Origin: Acidovorax soli
GTDB lineage: Bacteria > Pseudomonadota > Gammaproteobacteria > Burkholderiales > Burkholderiaceae_C
Direction: 5' to 3'
Length of the DNA stretch: 64,000 bases
NCBI RefSeq assembly: GCF_900107605.1
Contig: NZ_FNQJ01000020.1
Location: forward strand, 1 to 64,000
Below are positions 18,415-27,584 of this stretch, piece after piece. A model generated the notes under the pieces. The model worked only from the letters and a program-made list of their open reading frames with translations. It was not told the origin of the DNA and did no database searches. The translations under genes were made by a program, and so were the position numbers. Within the stretch, counting starts at the first letter, position 1, and every line of letters begins with the position of its first letter.

Positions 18415-19716
18415 ATGCAAACCCAACTGACCCCTGAATACCGCGCGCGCCCCGATGGCCTGGAGGCCGAAGCCATCCTGCGCAAATGCGTGCACTGCGG
18501 TTTCTGCACGGCCACCTGCCCCACCTACCAGCTGCTGGGCGACGAGCTCGACGGCCCGCGCGGCCGCATCTACCTCATCAAGCAGGTGCTCGAAGGCGAG
18601 GCCCCCACGCGCAAGACGCAGATGCACCTGGACCGGTGCCTGACCTGCCGCAACTGCGAAAGCACCTGCCCCAGCGGCGTGCAGTATGGCCACCTGATCG
18701 ACATCGGCCGCAAGATCGTTGATGAAAAAGTGGCCCGACCCCTGGGCGAGAAGGCCCTGCGCTGGGCGCTGAAAGAGGGCCTGCCATCGCCCCTGTTTGC
18801 CCCCGCCATGAAGATGGGCCAGGCAGTGCGCGGCCTGCTGCCCCCATCCCTCCAGGCCAAGGTGCCCGCGCCGCAGCCGGCCGGGGCCTGGCCCACGCGC
18901 GAACATGCGCGCAAGGTGCTCATGCTGGCCGGCTGTGTGCAGCCGGCCATGATGCCCAACATCAACACCGCCACGGCGCGCGTGCTCGACGCGGTGGGCA
19001 TCCAGACCGTGATCGCATCCAAGGCGGGCTGCTGCGGCGCCGTCAAGTTCCACCTCAACGACCAGGAAGGCGGCAAGGCCGAGATGCGCGCCAACATCGA
19101 TGCCTGGTGGCCGCTGGTGGAGGCGGGCGGCGTCGAATCCATCGTCATGAACGCCTCGGGCTGCGGCGTCACCGTCAAGGAATACGGCCACGTCCTCAAG
19201 GACGACCCGCAGTACGCCGCCAAGGCCGCGCGCATCAGCGCCCTCACGCGGGATCTGTCGGAACTGCTACCCGCCATGCTGCCCGAGCTGGCGCAAAAAC
19301 TGGCGGGCCGCGTGCAGCCGCCCGACGTACTTTTTGCCTACCACCCGCCCTGCACGCTGCAGCATGGCCAGCAACTGCGCGGCGGCGTCGAGACGCACCT
19401 GAACCAGCTGGGCTTCCAGCTGCGCGTGGCGCGCAACGAATCCCATCTGTGCTGCGGCTCGGCGGGCACGTATTCGGTGCTCAACCCGGGCCTCTCGTAC
19501 CAGCTGCGCGACCGCAAGCTCGGTGTGCTGGGCGACGCCTTTGGCGAGCAGGCCCCCGACGTCATCCTGTCGGCCAACATCGGTTGCATCACGCACCTGC
19601 AAAGCGGCACCTCCACCCCCGTGCGGCACTGGGTGGAAGTGCTGGACGAGGCGCTGGACGCTGCCGATGCGATGCCCGCAGGTGAACCGGGCGGGCAGAA
19701 GCGCAATGTTCGATGA
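18415..19716 (+). CDS. glcF: glycolate oxidase iron-sulfur subunit GlcF
   Basis: A 433-residue electron-transfer subunit of glycolate oxidase. Two ferredoxin-type 4Fe-4S motifs are at C25/C28/C31/C35 and C75/C78/C81/C85. Two CCG-type domains follow (AGCCGA and HLCCGSAGTY), as in heterodisulfide-reductase-like proteins. It passes electrons from the flavin subunits to the quinone pool at the membrane. Confidence 0.95.
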   Translation: MQTQLTPEYRARPDGLEAEAILRKCVHCGFCTATCPTYQLLGDELDGPRGRIYLIKQVLEGEAPTRKTQMHLDRCLTCRNCESTCPSGVQYGHLIDIGRKIVDEKVARPLGEKALRWALKEGLPSPLFAPAMKMGQAVRGLLPPSLQAKVPAPQPAGAWPTREHARKVLMLAGCVQPAMMPNINTATARVLDAVGIQTVIASKAGCCGAVKFHLNDQEGGKAEMRANIDAWWPLVEAGGVESIVMNASGCGVTVKEYGHVLKDDPQYAAKAARISALTRDLSELLPAMLPELAQKLAGRVQPPDVLFAYHPPCTLQHGQQLRGGVETHLNQLGFQLRVARNESHLCCGSAGTYSVLNPGLSYQLRDRKLGVLGDAFGEQAPDVILSANIGCITHLQSGTSTPVRHWVEVLDEALDAADAMPAGEPGGQKRNVR

Positions 19717-19739
19717 GCCCTTGAGCGAGGTGTAATGCC

Positions 19740-20414
19740 ATGCAATCCGCAACCCAACAACTGGTTCGCATTCCGGTGGACAGCGGGTTTATCGAGGGCG
19801 CATGGGAGAGTCCACCCGACAGCCAGGGTCTGGTGCTCTTTGCCCACGGCAGCGGCAGCAGCCGGCACAGCCCGCGCAACAACCATGTGGCACGGGTGTT
19901 GCGGGAACGGGGCTTGGCCACCTTGCTGGTCGATCTGCTGACGCCCGAGGAAGACCGCGCCGAGGCCACGCGGTTTGATATTGCGCTTTTGACACAGCGC
20001 CTGCTGGATGTGACCGACTGGGCCAGGCGCCAGCCAGCGATGGCGTTGGTGCCCATGGGGTATTTTGGTGCGAGCACCGGTGCCGCTGCGGCCTTGCGTG
20101 CGGCCGCGGCGCTGGGGGGCAGCATACGGGCCGTGGTGTCCCGCGGTGGCCGCCCGGACCTGGCATCCGCCCGTGATCTTGCACGGGTGCGGTGTCCGAC
20201 CTTGCTGTTGGTGGGCGCTTGCGATGAAGAGGTGCTGGCGCTCAACCGGCGCGCTGCCGCACACATGCCCGGGACCACGGTCTTGACGGTCGTCCCCCAT
20301 GCCACCCATCTGTTTGAGGAGCCGGGGGCGCTGGAAACCGTGGCCCAGCTGGCGGCGGACTGGTTCGCGCAGCATCTGCCGGCACCGGGGGTGCCGGCTT
20401 CAGGCGCCCAGTAG
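19740..20414 (+). CDS. alpha/beta-hydrolase (dienelactone hydrolase-like)
   Basis: A 224-residue cytoplasmic hydrolase. The oxyanion segment FAHGSGSSRHSPRN is followed by the nucleophile elbow GASTG, and a His lies near the end (PHATHLFEE), giving a plausible catalytic triad. The substrate is unknown. In many genomes this family is paired with the phosphoribosyltransferase encoded next to it. The two genes converge here and overlap by 15 bases at their 3' ends. Confidence 0.8.
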   Translation: MQSATQQLVRIPVDSGFIEGAWESPPDSQGLVLFAHGSGSSRHSPRNNHVARVLRERGLATLLVDLLTPEEDRAEATRFDIALLTQRLLDVTDWARRQPAMALVPMGYFGASTGAAAALRAAAALGGSIRAVVSRGGRPDLASARDLARVRCPTLLLVGACDEEVLALNRRAAAHMPGTTVLTVVPHATHLFEEPGALETVAQLAADWFAQHLPAPGVPASGAQ

Positions 20415-21020
20415 CGAGATCACTTCCGCGTCGTCCACCTGCGGAAAGTGGCGGTAAAACTGGCCCACGGCCTGGAAGTGGGCCGGCGCATGCAGGCACA
20501 CCACGTCGTCGGCCATGGGGCGGATTTTCTCCAGGGCCTCGGGCGATGCCACGGGAATGGCGCAAACCAGCCGCGCGGGCTGGCGCAGGCGCAGGCTGTG
20601 CAGCGCGGAAATCATGGTTGCGCCCGTGGCCAGGCCGTCGTCCACCACGATCACCACGCGCCCGTGCGGATCGACCGGGGGACGGATTGGGGTGTACTGC
20701 ACCCGGCGCGAGTGGATCGTGGCCATCTGCTTCTGTTTTTCCGCGGCGATGTAATCCTGGTCGGCTCCCACTGCGGCTGCGTAGGGTGCGATGTAGGTCC
20801 ACCCGTTTTCCGCCACCGAGCCGATGGCCACTTCCGGCTCGAAGGGGGCGCGCAGCTTGCGCACCAGCACCACATCCAGGTCGCCACCGAGCTGTGCTGC
20901 AACGATCTTGCCGATGGGCACGGCGCCCCGCGGAATGGCCAGCACCAGGGGATGCTGGGCGCTGAAAGCGGCCAGGCGGTCCGCCAGCTGGTGGGCGGCG
21001 TCGTCGCGGTCTTTGAACAT
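20400..21020 (-). CDS. phosphoribosyltransferase-family protein
   Basis: A 206-residue type I PRTase with the PRPP-binding motif VVIVVDDGLATGATM and an N-terminal LAIPRGAVPIG. The substrate base cannot be told from sequence. Such proteins are often encoded near alpha/beta-hydrolases and are not core purine-salvage enzymes. ATG 21020 starts the conserved domain. A second PRTase gene lies immediately upstream on the same strand, 19 bases away. Confidence 0.85.
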   Translation of the reverse strand: MFKDRDDAAHQLADRLAAFSAQHPLVLAIPRGAVPIGKIVAAQLGGDLDVVLVRKLRAPFEPEVAIGSVAENGWTYIAPYAAAVGADQDYIAAEKQKQMATIHSRRVQYTPIRPPVDPHGRVVIVVDDGLATGATMISALHSLRLRQPARLVCAIPVASPEALEKIRPMADDVVCLHAPAHFQAVGQFYRHFPQVDDAEVISLLGA

Positions 21021-21039
21021 GGGGGTGCCTCGGGCGGTT

Positions 21040-21606
21040 TCAGCGCGGCCGATCGGGCTGCACGAGCTCAATGCGGAAATCGGGCTCGTAGGGGGGGACA
21101 TGGCACTCGATGATGTCCGGCGGGGCAACGCCCAGGCGCACGCCCACCACATCGGCATGGAGGGGCAGGCGGGTGGTGACCCGGTCCACCAGGCAGGCCA
21201 CACGGATGGCCGCGGGTTGCTTGCGTGCCAGATAGTCCACCACCTTCAGCAGCGAATGCCCGGTGTACAAGACGTCGTCCACGACCAGCACCGTGTGCCC
21301 GCGCAAATCCAGTGCCGCATGCTGCGCCTGCTCTGTCAGCTGGGTTTCCGGATGGAGCAGGGTGAGGTCGTCCGCATACCGCTTGACCTGCAGATCCAGC
21401 CGCAAGGGCTGCGGCAGGCCATACCGCTCCATCATCCGTGTGCACAGACGGTCCGCCAGGGGGGCGCCCCGGCGCAGCACGCCAATCACCGCCACCTGGC
21501 GGGCTGCATCCAGCAGAGCGTGGGCCTGCCGAGCCATCCCGTCGATGACGGACAGCAACGCCTGTGTGCCATACAGGACGGTTCGTGCGCCGGAGGGAGC
21601 CGTCAT
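21040..21606 (-). CDS. PyrR-like phosphoribosyltransferase
   Basis: A 188-residue PRTase with the motif VLVVDDVLYTGHSL and IGVLRRGAPLADRL, closely resembling PyrR/Upp-type enzymes. In Proteobacteria such PyrR-like proteins may have uracil phosphoribosyltransferase activity; an attenuation role is unproven. It is the first gene of a two-gene PRTase unit with 20400-21020. The start is set at the ATG before the conserved region. Confidence 0.82.
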   Translation of the reverse strand: MTAPSGARTVLYGTQALLSVIDGMARQAHALLDAARQVAVIGVLRRGAPLADRLCTRMMERYGLPQPLRLDLQVKRYADDLTLLHPETQLTEQAQHAALDLRGHTVLVVDDVLYTGHSLLKVVDYLARKQPAAIRVACLVDRVTTRLPLHADVVGVRLGVAPPDIIECHVPPYEPDFRIELVQPDRPR

Positions 21607-21862
21607 GGGAGCCGTCGCTTGTGGAGGCGGTCGTTGACGGCGGCCTTGAACCGGCCAGCCAGCCGGCCGCTGCAGAATATCCGTGAAGCCATGGTGTCTC
21701 CTCCGAGGATTGAACACGCGCGGGACAGAGCCCACTTTATGGGGCACCGCCGCGGGCGTCAATCCCGCGCCGCGTTGCGGTTTGCAACGCGGCTTCGCTT
21801 GCGGTACTGTCTGAGGCGTGGTCGGGGAAGCTTTGGCCTTGGGCCACCTACAGGAGATCTTC

Positions 21863-22069
21863 ATGGCGATCCATCACAACCCGCGCGACAAGCAAGCGCC
21901 CCACACGGGCAAGGTCGAGAACGACACCAACAAGGTGGGCGAGCAGGACCCCACCCAGATCAACCAGGGCAAGCGCACGCCCGAAAGCCGCAGCGACCGC
22001 GAATCGCATGTGGGCGGCAGCAACCAGTCGCAATCGCGGCGAGACCCGCCGGGAAACAGCAACCGTTAG
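21863..22069 (+). CDS. small hydrophilic protein of unknown function
   Basis: A 68-residue, very polar protein rich in Asn, Gln, Asp, Lys, Arg and Ser with no hydrophobic core, so probably intrinsically disordered. A good ribosome-binding site (CAGGAGATC) precedes the ATG, which supports a real gene. It is transcribed away from the PRTase genes. It could be a stress-related small protein, but no family is recognised. Confidence 0.7.
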   Translation: MAIHHNPRDKQAPHTGKVENDTNKVGEQDPTQINQGKRTPESRSDRESHVGGSNQSQSRRDPPGNSNR

Positions 22070-22267
22070 GGAAGGCCATCCTTTCCGGGATGCGCCTTGT
22101 TTGTGTACGGTGGTCCGCTCTCCTGCGGCGCATATCGGGCTACTTTCGGGGCCACCAGCGGCATGCATCCCCTTGTCTTGAATGGGTTGTTGCGGCGCGG
22201 GTCGGAAGGGCCTTGGCGCCAACGCTGGCATGATCGAGGGTTTTGTTGCCCTCCGATCCGCTACGCC

Positions 22268-23131
22268 ATGACCGACAACGTGCCAGAACAAGAACCCACA
22301 GCGGCGCCCGCCGCCCCGGTAGCCGCTGCCAGTGCCCCGCAGGCATTGCAGCAGCCCGAGACTGGCGACAGTGCTCCGGCAGCCATTGCCGAGGCCGCTG
22401 CTGCGGCGGATGCCCAGCGCGGCCATCGTCCCCCCCGGGGTGGGCGTGGTGGCCGCAACAGCGGCCGTGATCGCTCCCGTGCCCAGGGCCAGGCGCCGGC
22501 AGGCCCACAGGCACCGTCGCGCACGCCGCCCCGCACCCACCCGGTGCTGGAGCAGCTGGCGGGGCTCTATCCCCATCTGTTTGGTGCGGTGTTCCTGCCG
22601 CTCAAGCGCGGCATCTTTCAGGATCTGCTCGAAGCACATCCCGAGCTGTTCGAGCGCGATGCGCTCAAGGTGGCGCTGGGCATCCACACCCGCTCCACCC
22701 GCTACCTGCAGAGCGTGGCCGCCGGTGAAAAGCGCCACGACCTGGCGGGCCAGCCCGTCGAGGACATGGCTCCCGAGCATGTGCACCATGCGCTGCTGGA
22801 GGTGTTCCGCCGCCGCAAGGCCCGGGCGGGCGAAGACGTTTTGCCCAAGCTGCGCAAGCGCATGATCCAGGCGTTCGAGACTTCGGGCCTCACGCGCGAG
22901 GCCTACACCGAGCTGGTCACCGGCCGCGATGAAGCGGCCAATGCCATCCTGCAAGAAGCCTTCGCGGAATGGGCGGCCCGCAATGCCAAGGACGAAGCCC
23001 TGCTGCGCGCCTTCGAGGCCAGCGGCCAGACGCTGGAGGCCTTTGCCGACATGTACGGCATGGATTCGCGCCAGACCGGCCAGATGCTGGAGCGCGCGCG
23101 CCGCCAGCGTCCGCCCGCAGCGGCAGACTGA
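22268..23131 (+). CDS. ProQ/FinO-domain RNA-binding protein
   Basis: The 287-residue protein has an Ala/Pro-rich N-terminal tail, a basic RGG-like patch (PPRGGRGGRNSGRDRSR), and then a ProQ/FinO domain (about residues 90-200, HPVLEQLAGLYPHLFGAVF to HALLEVFRRRKAR). A helical C-terminal extension follows. ProQ proteins are RNA chaperones that bind structured small RNAs and 3' ends of mRNAs. The long disordered N terminus is unlike E. coli ProQ, whose extra domain is C-terminal. Confidence 0.88.
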   Translation: MTDNVPEQEPTAAPAAPVAAASAPQALQQPETGDSAPAAIAEAAAAADAQRGHRPPRGGRGGRNSGRDRSRAQGQAPAGPQAPSRTPPRTHPVLEQLAGLYPHLFGAVFLPLKRGIFQDLLEAHPELFERDALKVALGIHTRSTRYLQSVAAGEKRHDLAGQPVEDMAPEHVHHALLEVFRRRKARAGEDVLPKLRKRMIQAFETSGLTREAYTELVTGRDEAANAILQEAFAEWAARNAKDEALLRAFEASGQTLEAFADMYGMDSRQTGQMLERARRQRPPAAAD

Positions 23132-23300
23132 TCGCTGTGTTCTGGGGATGGCCTGCATAACTCCCTGCGGTCGGTGATAGCGCGCCTCGGGCGGTCCACT
23201 GCGTTGCTTTTCTTGCCCATAGCCGGGCTATTGGCTGCAAAAAGACGCCTGGTGGCCCATCCCGATCCGCACTACCCCCGGCTCGCGCGGGTCCTGCAGG

Positions 23301-23792
23301 TCATCCCTGGGTGGCCAGCGCCGCCTCGATGTCGCCCGCCAGCTTTTGGGGCGCATCCTGCGGCGCATAGCGGCGGATCACGCGGCCATCCCGGCCCACG
23401 AGGAACTTCGTGAAGTTCCACTTGATGGCCTTGCTGCCCAGCAGGCCCGGGGCTTCGGCGGTGAGCCACTGGTACAGCGGCGACGCCTGGGCGCCGTTCA
23501 CATCGATCTTGGCCATCATCGGAAAGCCCACGCCGTAGTTGCGCTGGCAGAAGCTGGCGATCTCATCGTTGCTGCCCGGGTCCTGGTGGCCGAACTGGTT
23601 GCAGGGAAACCCCAGCACCACCAGGCCCTTGTCGCCGTATTGCTGATGCAGCTCTTGCAGCCCGCCGAACTGCGGCGTGAAGCCGCAGGCGCTGGCCGTG
23701 TTGACGATCAGCAAGACCTTGCCCTCGAACTGCCGCAATGGCACGGCAGGCCCGCTCATGGGCTGGACTTCCAAGTCATACAGGCTGGACAT
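23301..23792 (-). CDS. glutathione peroxidase
   Basis: A 163-residue thiol peroxidase that reduces hydroperoxides in the cytoplasm. The catalytic tetrad is visible: Cys36 in NTASACGFTP, Gln in the GLQELH segment, and Trp/Asn in KWNFTKFLV. The second signature LGFPCNQFG is present. It uses Cys rather than selenocysteine. A good GGAG-type site precedes the ATG at 23792. Confidence 0.95.
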   Translation of the reverse strand: MSSLYDLEVQPMSGPAVPLRQFEGKVLLIVNTASACGFTPQFGGLQELHQQYGDKGLVVLGFPCNQFGHQDPGSNDEIASFCQRNYGVGFPMMAKIDVNGAQASPLYQWLTAEAPGLLGSKAIKWNFTKFLVGRDGRVIRRYAPQDAPQKLAGDIEAALATQG

Positions 23793-23864
23793 TGGCAACT
23801 CCTTGGGGAAGAACCTTTTCGAAGAGCCCATGGTAGCGGCTGGCGCCGGGTATTGCCCCGGCTG

Positions 23865-24755
23865 TCAGGTGCTGGCCTGGCGCCGGGGTGGCGATGCCGC
23901 CAGCAGCGCCGCCAGCATGATCAGCGCGCCGCCCAGCAGGGTGCGCGGTGCCAGCGTGGCAGAAGTCAGCAGGGCCGACGACACGCTGGCAAACACCACT
24001 TCCGACAGCATCACCAGCGCCGTGGTGCCCGCGGCCAGCCGGGCGGCGCCGTACTGCAGGGCGTAGTTGCCCAGCACAAAGGCCAGAGCCAGCGCGAGCG
24101 CCAGCAACACCCAGGCCAGCGCCGGAGCGGGCAGGGCGGGCACGGTCCCCGCTGCCAGCCCCAGCGCGGCACTGGTGCAGGCCAGCAGGGCACCGCCACC
24201 AAACATGGCCAGCATGCGCGCATCGCCGGGCACGGCATGCAGGCGCCGCAGCGTGACGTTGGTGAGGGCAAAGCAGAAGCCACCTGCCAGCGCCAGCAGG
24301 TCGGCGCCCGAGAGGTGGGCCGCCAGCCTGCCCCACGATGCGCCGGCCGGCACCAGCACCAGCGCCACGCCCGCAAAGGCCAGCAGCAGCCGCACCAGTG
24401 CCATGCCCGTGGGGCGTTCGCCTAGCACCTTCCAGGCCAGCAGCACCGACCAGGCGGGCATCAGGTAGAACAGCAGCACCACGCGCACCACGTCGCCCAC
24501 CGTCACGGCCCAATTGAAGGCCACGTTGGTCAGGCCCGAGCTCAGTGCCAGCAGCCACAGGGCGGGGTGCTGCCGCGCGTTGCGCAGCGCCTGCGGCCGG
24601 GCCAGCAGCAGGCAGGCCAGGGCCAGCGCATACATCAGCGCCGTGGCCCACAGCGGGTGCAGCCCGGCGGCGTGCAGCTGCCGAAAGGGCCACCACGAGA
24701 CGCCCCACACAAAGGCGTTGAGCACCAGGGCCAGTATGGGGAAGATGGTAGGCAT
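23865..24755 (-). CDS. EamA-family (DMT) membrane transporter
   Basis: A 296-residue protein with about ten membrane helices arranged as two EamA repeats, as in the drug/metabolite transporter superfamily. The N-terminal repeat starts VWGVSWWPFRQLH. The substrate (often amino acids or metabolites for export) cannot be deduced. ATG 24755 begins the first helix. It lies downstream of lplT on the same strand, separated by a short repeat element. Confidence 0.88.
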   Translation of the reverse strand: MPTIFPILALVLNAFVWGVSWWPFRQLHAAGLHPLWATALMYALALACLLLARPQALRNARQHPALWLLALSSGLTNVAFNWAVTVGDVVRVVLLFYLMPAWSVLLAWKVLGERPTGMALVRLLLAFAGVALVLVPAGASWGRLAAHLSGADLLALAGGFCFALTNVTLRRLHAVPGDARMLAMFGGGALLACTSAALGLAAGTVPALPAPALAWVLLALALALAFVLGNYALQYGAARLAAGTTALVMLSEVVFASVSSALLTSATLAPRTLLGGALIMLAALLAASPPRRQAST

Positions 24756-24780
24756 CAAAAGCGCGTGCAGCGCTCATGTG

Positions 24781-24812
24781 TCAAGCGCCAATAGCTATTC
24801 AGCAAATAGCAT
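24781..24812. repeat. short intergenic repeat (AATAGCTATT type)
   Basis: CAATAGCTATTCAGCAAATAGCATC contains AATAGC/GCTATT inverted halves. It is related to elements at 42146-42172 and 44431-44447 and belongs to the small repeats common between genes in Comamonadaceae. Confidence 0.5.
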
Positions 24813-26116
24813 CAATGGTGGGTGTCCTGCCGGGCGATGTGCAGCAGGTGGTTCAGTTCCTCGCCATGGTGGCGGCAGTTGCGGGCGTGCCAGCGCTGGA
24901 TGATCCACATGGTGCCCGCCACCACCACGCCAAACACGATGATGGCGCCGAAGACCGACAGCCCCAGCTTGAGCGACAGGCTGTAGAAAGCGCCCAGGCC
25001 CAGGATGCAGGCCTGTTCGTTGAAGTTCTGCACCGCAATCGAGCGCCCCGCACCCATGAGGTTGTGCCCCCGGTGCTGCAGCAGGGCGTTCATGGGGACG
25101 ACCAGGAAGCCGCCCAGCCCGCCCAGCAGGATCAGGAATGGAATGGCCACCCAGATGTTGCGGATGAACACCATCAGGATCAGCAGCAGTCCCATCGTGA
25201 TGCCCAGCGGAATCACGCGCGTGGCCATGTCCAGGCGCATGCGCATCGATGCCGCCACGGCGCCCACGGCGGTGCCAATGGCCACCACGCCGGTCAGGGC
25301 CGAGGCCTGCGTGGTGTTGTAGCCCAGGGCCACGCCGGCCCAGGCCAGCACGATGAACTTGAGGTTGCCGCCGGCACCCCAGAACAGGGTGGTGGTGGAC
25401 AGCGAAATCTGCCCCAGCTTGTCGCGCCACAGGCGGCTGTTGCAGGCCCAGAAGTCGGGCAGCAGGGCCAGGGTGCTGGAGATCAGGCCGCGCTGCGGGT
25501 CCTGGCGCAGCGGGCGCATCTCCACGCCCGTGTGCGGGATGCGCGTGTTGAACCAGGCGGCCAGGGCATACACCACGATGAGTGCGGCAATGGCCGCTTC
25601 GGCAGCGGTATCAACACCGGTGTCTATCTTGGGAACGTCGATGGACAGCAGCGCCGCCGACAGCTGCGGCCCTACGAGCTGCCCGCCCAGCAGCACCCCG
25701 AGAATGATGGAGGCAATGGTCAGCCCCTCGATCCAGCCGTTGGCCTTGACCAGCTGCGATGCCGGCAGCAGCTCGGTGAGGATGCCGTACTTGGCAGGCG
25801 AATAGGCCGCTGCGCCCAGCCCCACCACGGCATAGGCAATCAGGGGATGGGAGCCGAACAGCATCATCAGGCAGCCGGCGATCTTGATGGCATTGCTGAC
25901 GAACATGACCTTGCCCTTGGGCAAGGCATCGGCAAACGCGCCCACGAAAGGCGCCAGTACCACATAGAACAGGGCAAACATGGGCACCAGCGCGGCGCGT
26001 TGCCACTCGGGGGCGCCCCCTGTGCGCAGAAGTTCGACGGCGGCCACGAAGAGTGCGTTGTCGGCGAGCGAGCTGAAAAACTGCGCCGACATGATGGTGT
26101 AGAAACCGCGCTTCAT
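24812..26116 (-). CDS. lplT: lysophospholipid transporter LplT
   Basis: A 434-residue MFS protein with about 12 membrane helices. It flips lysophospholipids such as 2-acyl-glycerophosphoethanolamine to the inner leaflet for re-acylation. The N terminus (YTIMSAQFFSSLADNALFVA) and the motif GAAAYSPAKYGILTELLP are characteristic of LplT. No acyltransferase gene (aas) is adjacent. Transcription is divergent from alr. Confidence 0.93.
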   Translation of the reverse strand: MKRGFYTIMSAQFFSSLADNALFVAAVELLRTGGAPEWQRAALVPMFALFYVVLAPFVGAFADALPKGKVMFVSNAIKIAGCLMMLFGSHPLIAYAVVGLGAAAYSPAKYGILTELLPASQLVKANGWIEGLTIASIILGVLLGGQLVGPQLSAALLSIDVPKIDTGVDTAAEAAIAALIVVYALAAWFNTRIPHTGVEMRPLRQDPQRGLISSTLALLPDFWACNSRLWRDKLGQISLSTTTLFWGAGGNLKFIVLAWAGVALGYNTTQASALTGVVAIGTAVGAVAASMRMRLDMATRVIPLGITMGLLLILMVFIRNIWVAIPFLILLGGLGGFLVVPMNALLQHRGHNLMGAGRSIAVQNFNEQACILGLGAFYSLSLKLGLSVFGAIIVFGVVVAGTMWIIQRWHARNCRHHGEELNHLLHIARQDTHH

Positions 26117-26251
26117 CGAATGGCTGGAGGGGTATCAGTGAGGCTGATGCGCGATTAAATTGGGAGGCCGCATACAGGTGACTGGCGGTTATATCACGCC
26201 CCCCCGGGCCCGCAATGCCAGAATCCCATGCTCGTTTCCCCCACTCTTCCC

Positions 26252-27358
26252 ATGCCGCGCCCGATCCACGCCACCATCCATACCGCTGCCCTGCACCACA
26301 ACCTTGAGCGCGTGCGCCAGGCCGTGCCCGACGCCAGAACCTGGGCCGTGGTCAAGGCCAATGCCTACGGCCACGGCATCGAGCGGGCCTTTGAAGGCCT
26401 GCGTGCCGCCGACGGTTTTGCCCTGCTCGACCTGGCCGAGGCCGAGCGTGTGCGCCACCTGGGCTGGCGCGGCCCCATCCTGCTGCTGGAGGGCGTGTTC
26501 GAGCCGCGCGACCTGGAGCTGTGCTCGCGCCTGTCGCTGTGGCACGCCGTGCACTGCGACGAGCAGATCGACATGCTGGCCGCCCACAAGACGCAGGTGC
26601 CGCACCGCGTGTTCCTCAAGCTGAACTCGGGCATGAACCGCCTGGGCTTCACGCCACAGCGCTACCGCAGCGCCTGGGCGCGCCTGAATGCGCTGCCGCA
26701 GGTGGACGAGATCTCGTTCATGACCCATTTCAGCGATGCCGACGGCGCGCGGGGCATTGCGCACCAGATGGCGGCGTTCAATGCGGCCACGCAGGACCTG
26801 CCCGGCGAGCGCAGCCTGTGCAACAGTGCCGCCGCGCTGCGCCATGCCAGCGACGCCCAGGTGCGGGGCGACTGGGTGCGTGCCGGCATCGTGCTGTACG
26901 GCAGCGCGCCCGACCACCCCGAGCACCGGGCGGCGCAGTGGGACCTGCAGCCCACCATGACGCTGGCCACCCGCATCATCGGCACGCAGCAGCTGCAGGC
27001 GGGCGATACCGTGGGCTACGGCTCGCGTTTCACGGCCGAGGGGCCGCTCACCATCGGCGTGGCCGCCTGCGGCTATGCCGACGGCTACCCGCGCCATTGC
27101 GACACCGGCACGCCCGTGCTGGTGAACGGCGTGCGCACGCGCCTGGTCGGCCGCGTCAGCATGGACATGGTCACCGTGGACCTGAACCCCGTCATGGCAG
27201 CGGGCGTGGAGGCCGGTTTCGGCAGCGAAGTCACGATGTGGGGGCGGGCGGGCAACGGCACGGTCCTGCCCATCGACGAGGTGGCGCAGGCCGCCGGCAC
27301 CGTGGGCTACGAGCTGATGTGCGCCCTGGCGCCGCGCGTGCCCGTGGCGGTGGACTGA
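26252..27358 (+). CDS. alr: alanine racemase
   Basis: A PLP enzyme that interconverts L- and D-alanine for peptidoglycan. In 368 residues it has the PLP lysine K35 in [10 protein letters not shown] and the catalytic Tyr256 in VGYGSRF. ATG 26252 begins the conserved PRPIHATI segment. It stands alone and is divergent from lplT, with radA a few genes further on, a neighbourhood common in Comamonadaceae. Confidence 0.95.
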   Translation: MPRPIHATIHTAALHHNLERVRQAVPDARTWAVVKANAYGHGIERAFEGLRAADGFALLDLAEAERVRHLGWRGPILLLEGVFEPRDLELCSRLSLWHAVHCDEQIDMLAAHKTQVPHRVFLKLNSGMNRLGFTPQRYRSAWARLNALPQVDEISFMTHFSDADGARGIAHQMAAFNAATQDLPGERSLCNSAAALRHASDAQVRGDWVRAGIVLYGSAPDHPEHRAAQWDLQPTMTLATRIIGTQQLQAGDTVGYGSRFTAEGPLTIGVAACGYADGYPRHCDTGTPVLVNGVRTRLVGRVSMDMVTVDLNPVMAAGVEAGFGSEVTMWGRAGNGTVLPIDEVAQAAGTVGYELMCALAPRVPVAVD

Positions 27359-27456
27359 GCTCACGGCGAGGCCAGGGGCTGGGAACCTGGCAAAAACCGT
27401 CCGTCGCGCGACGGGTATGCACTATCTGCAAGTCAAGTTCAATAGCCTTCCTTGTT

Positions 27457-27473
27457 GCTCCCTTTTAGGGAGC
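27457..27473. terminator. short hairpin after alr, possible weak terminator
   Basis: GCTCCCT-TTT-AGGGAGC is a perfect 7-bp stem followed by only three T residues. It lies in the 226-base gap between alr and the transglycosylase gene. Confidence 0.4.
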
Positions 27474-27584
27474 TTTCACCGCTTGTAGAGCAACGGGTTT
27501 GACCTGTTTTGACCGCAGCCTGAACGTCAGCATGGGTTGGCGTGGGCCGTGACGAATGGCGCAAAGACGCGCATACTGAAAACC

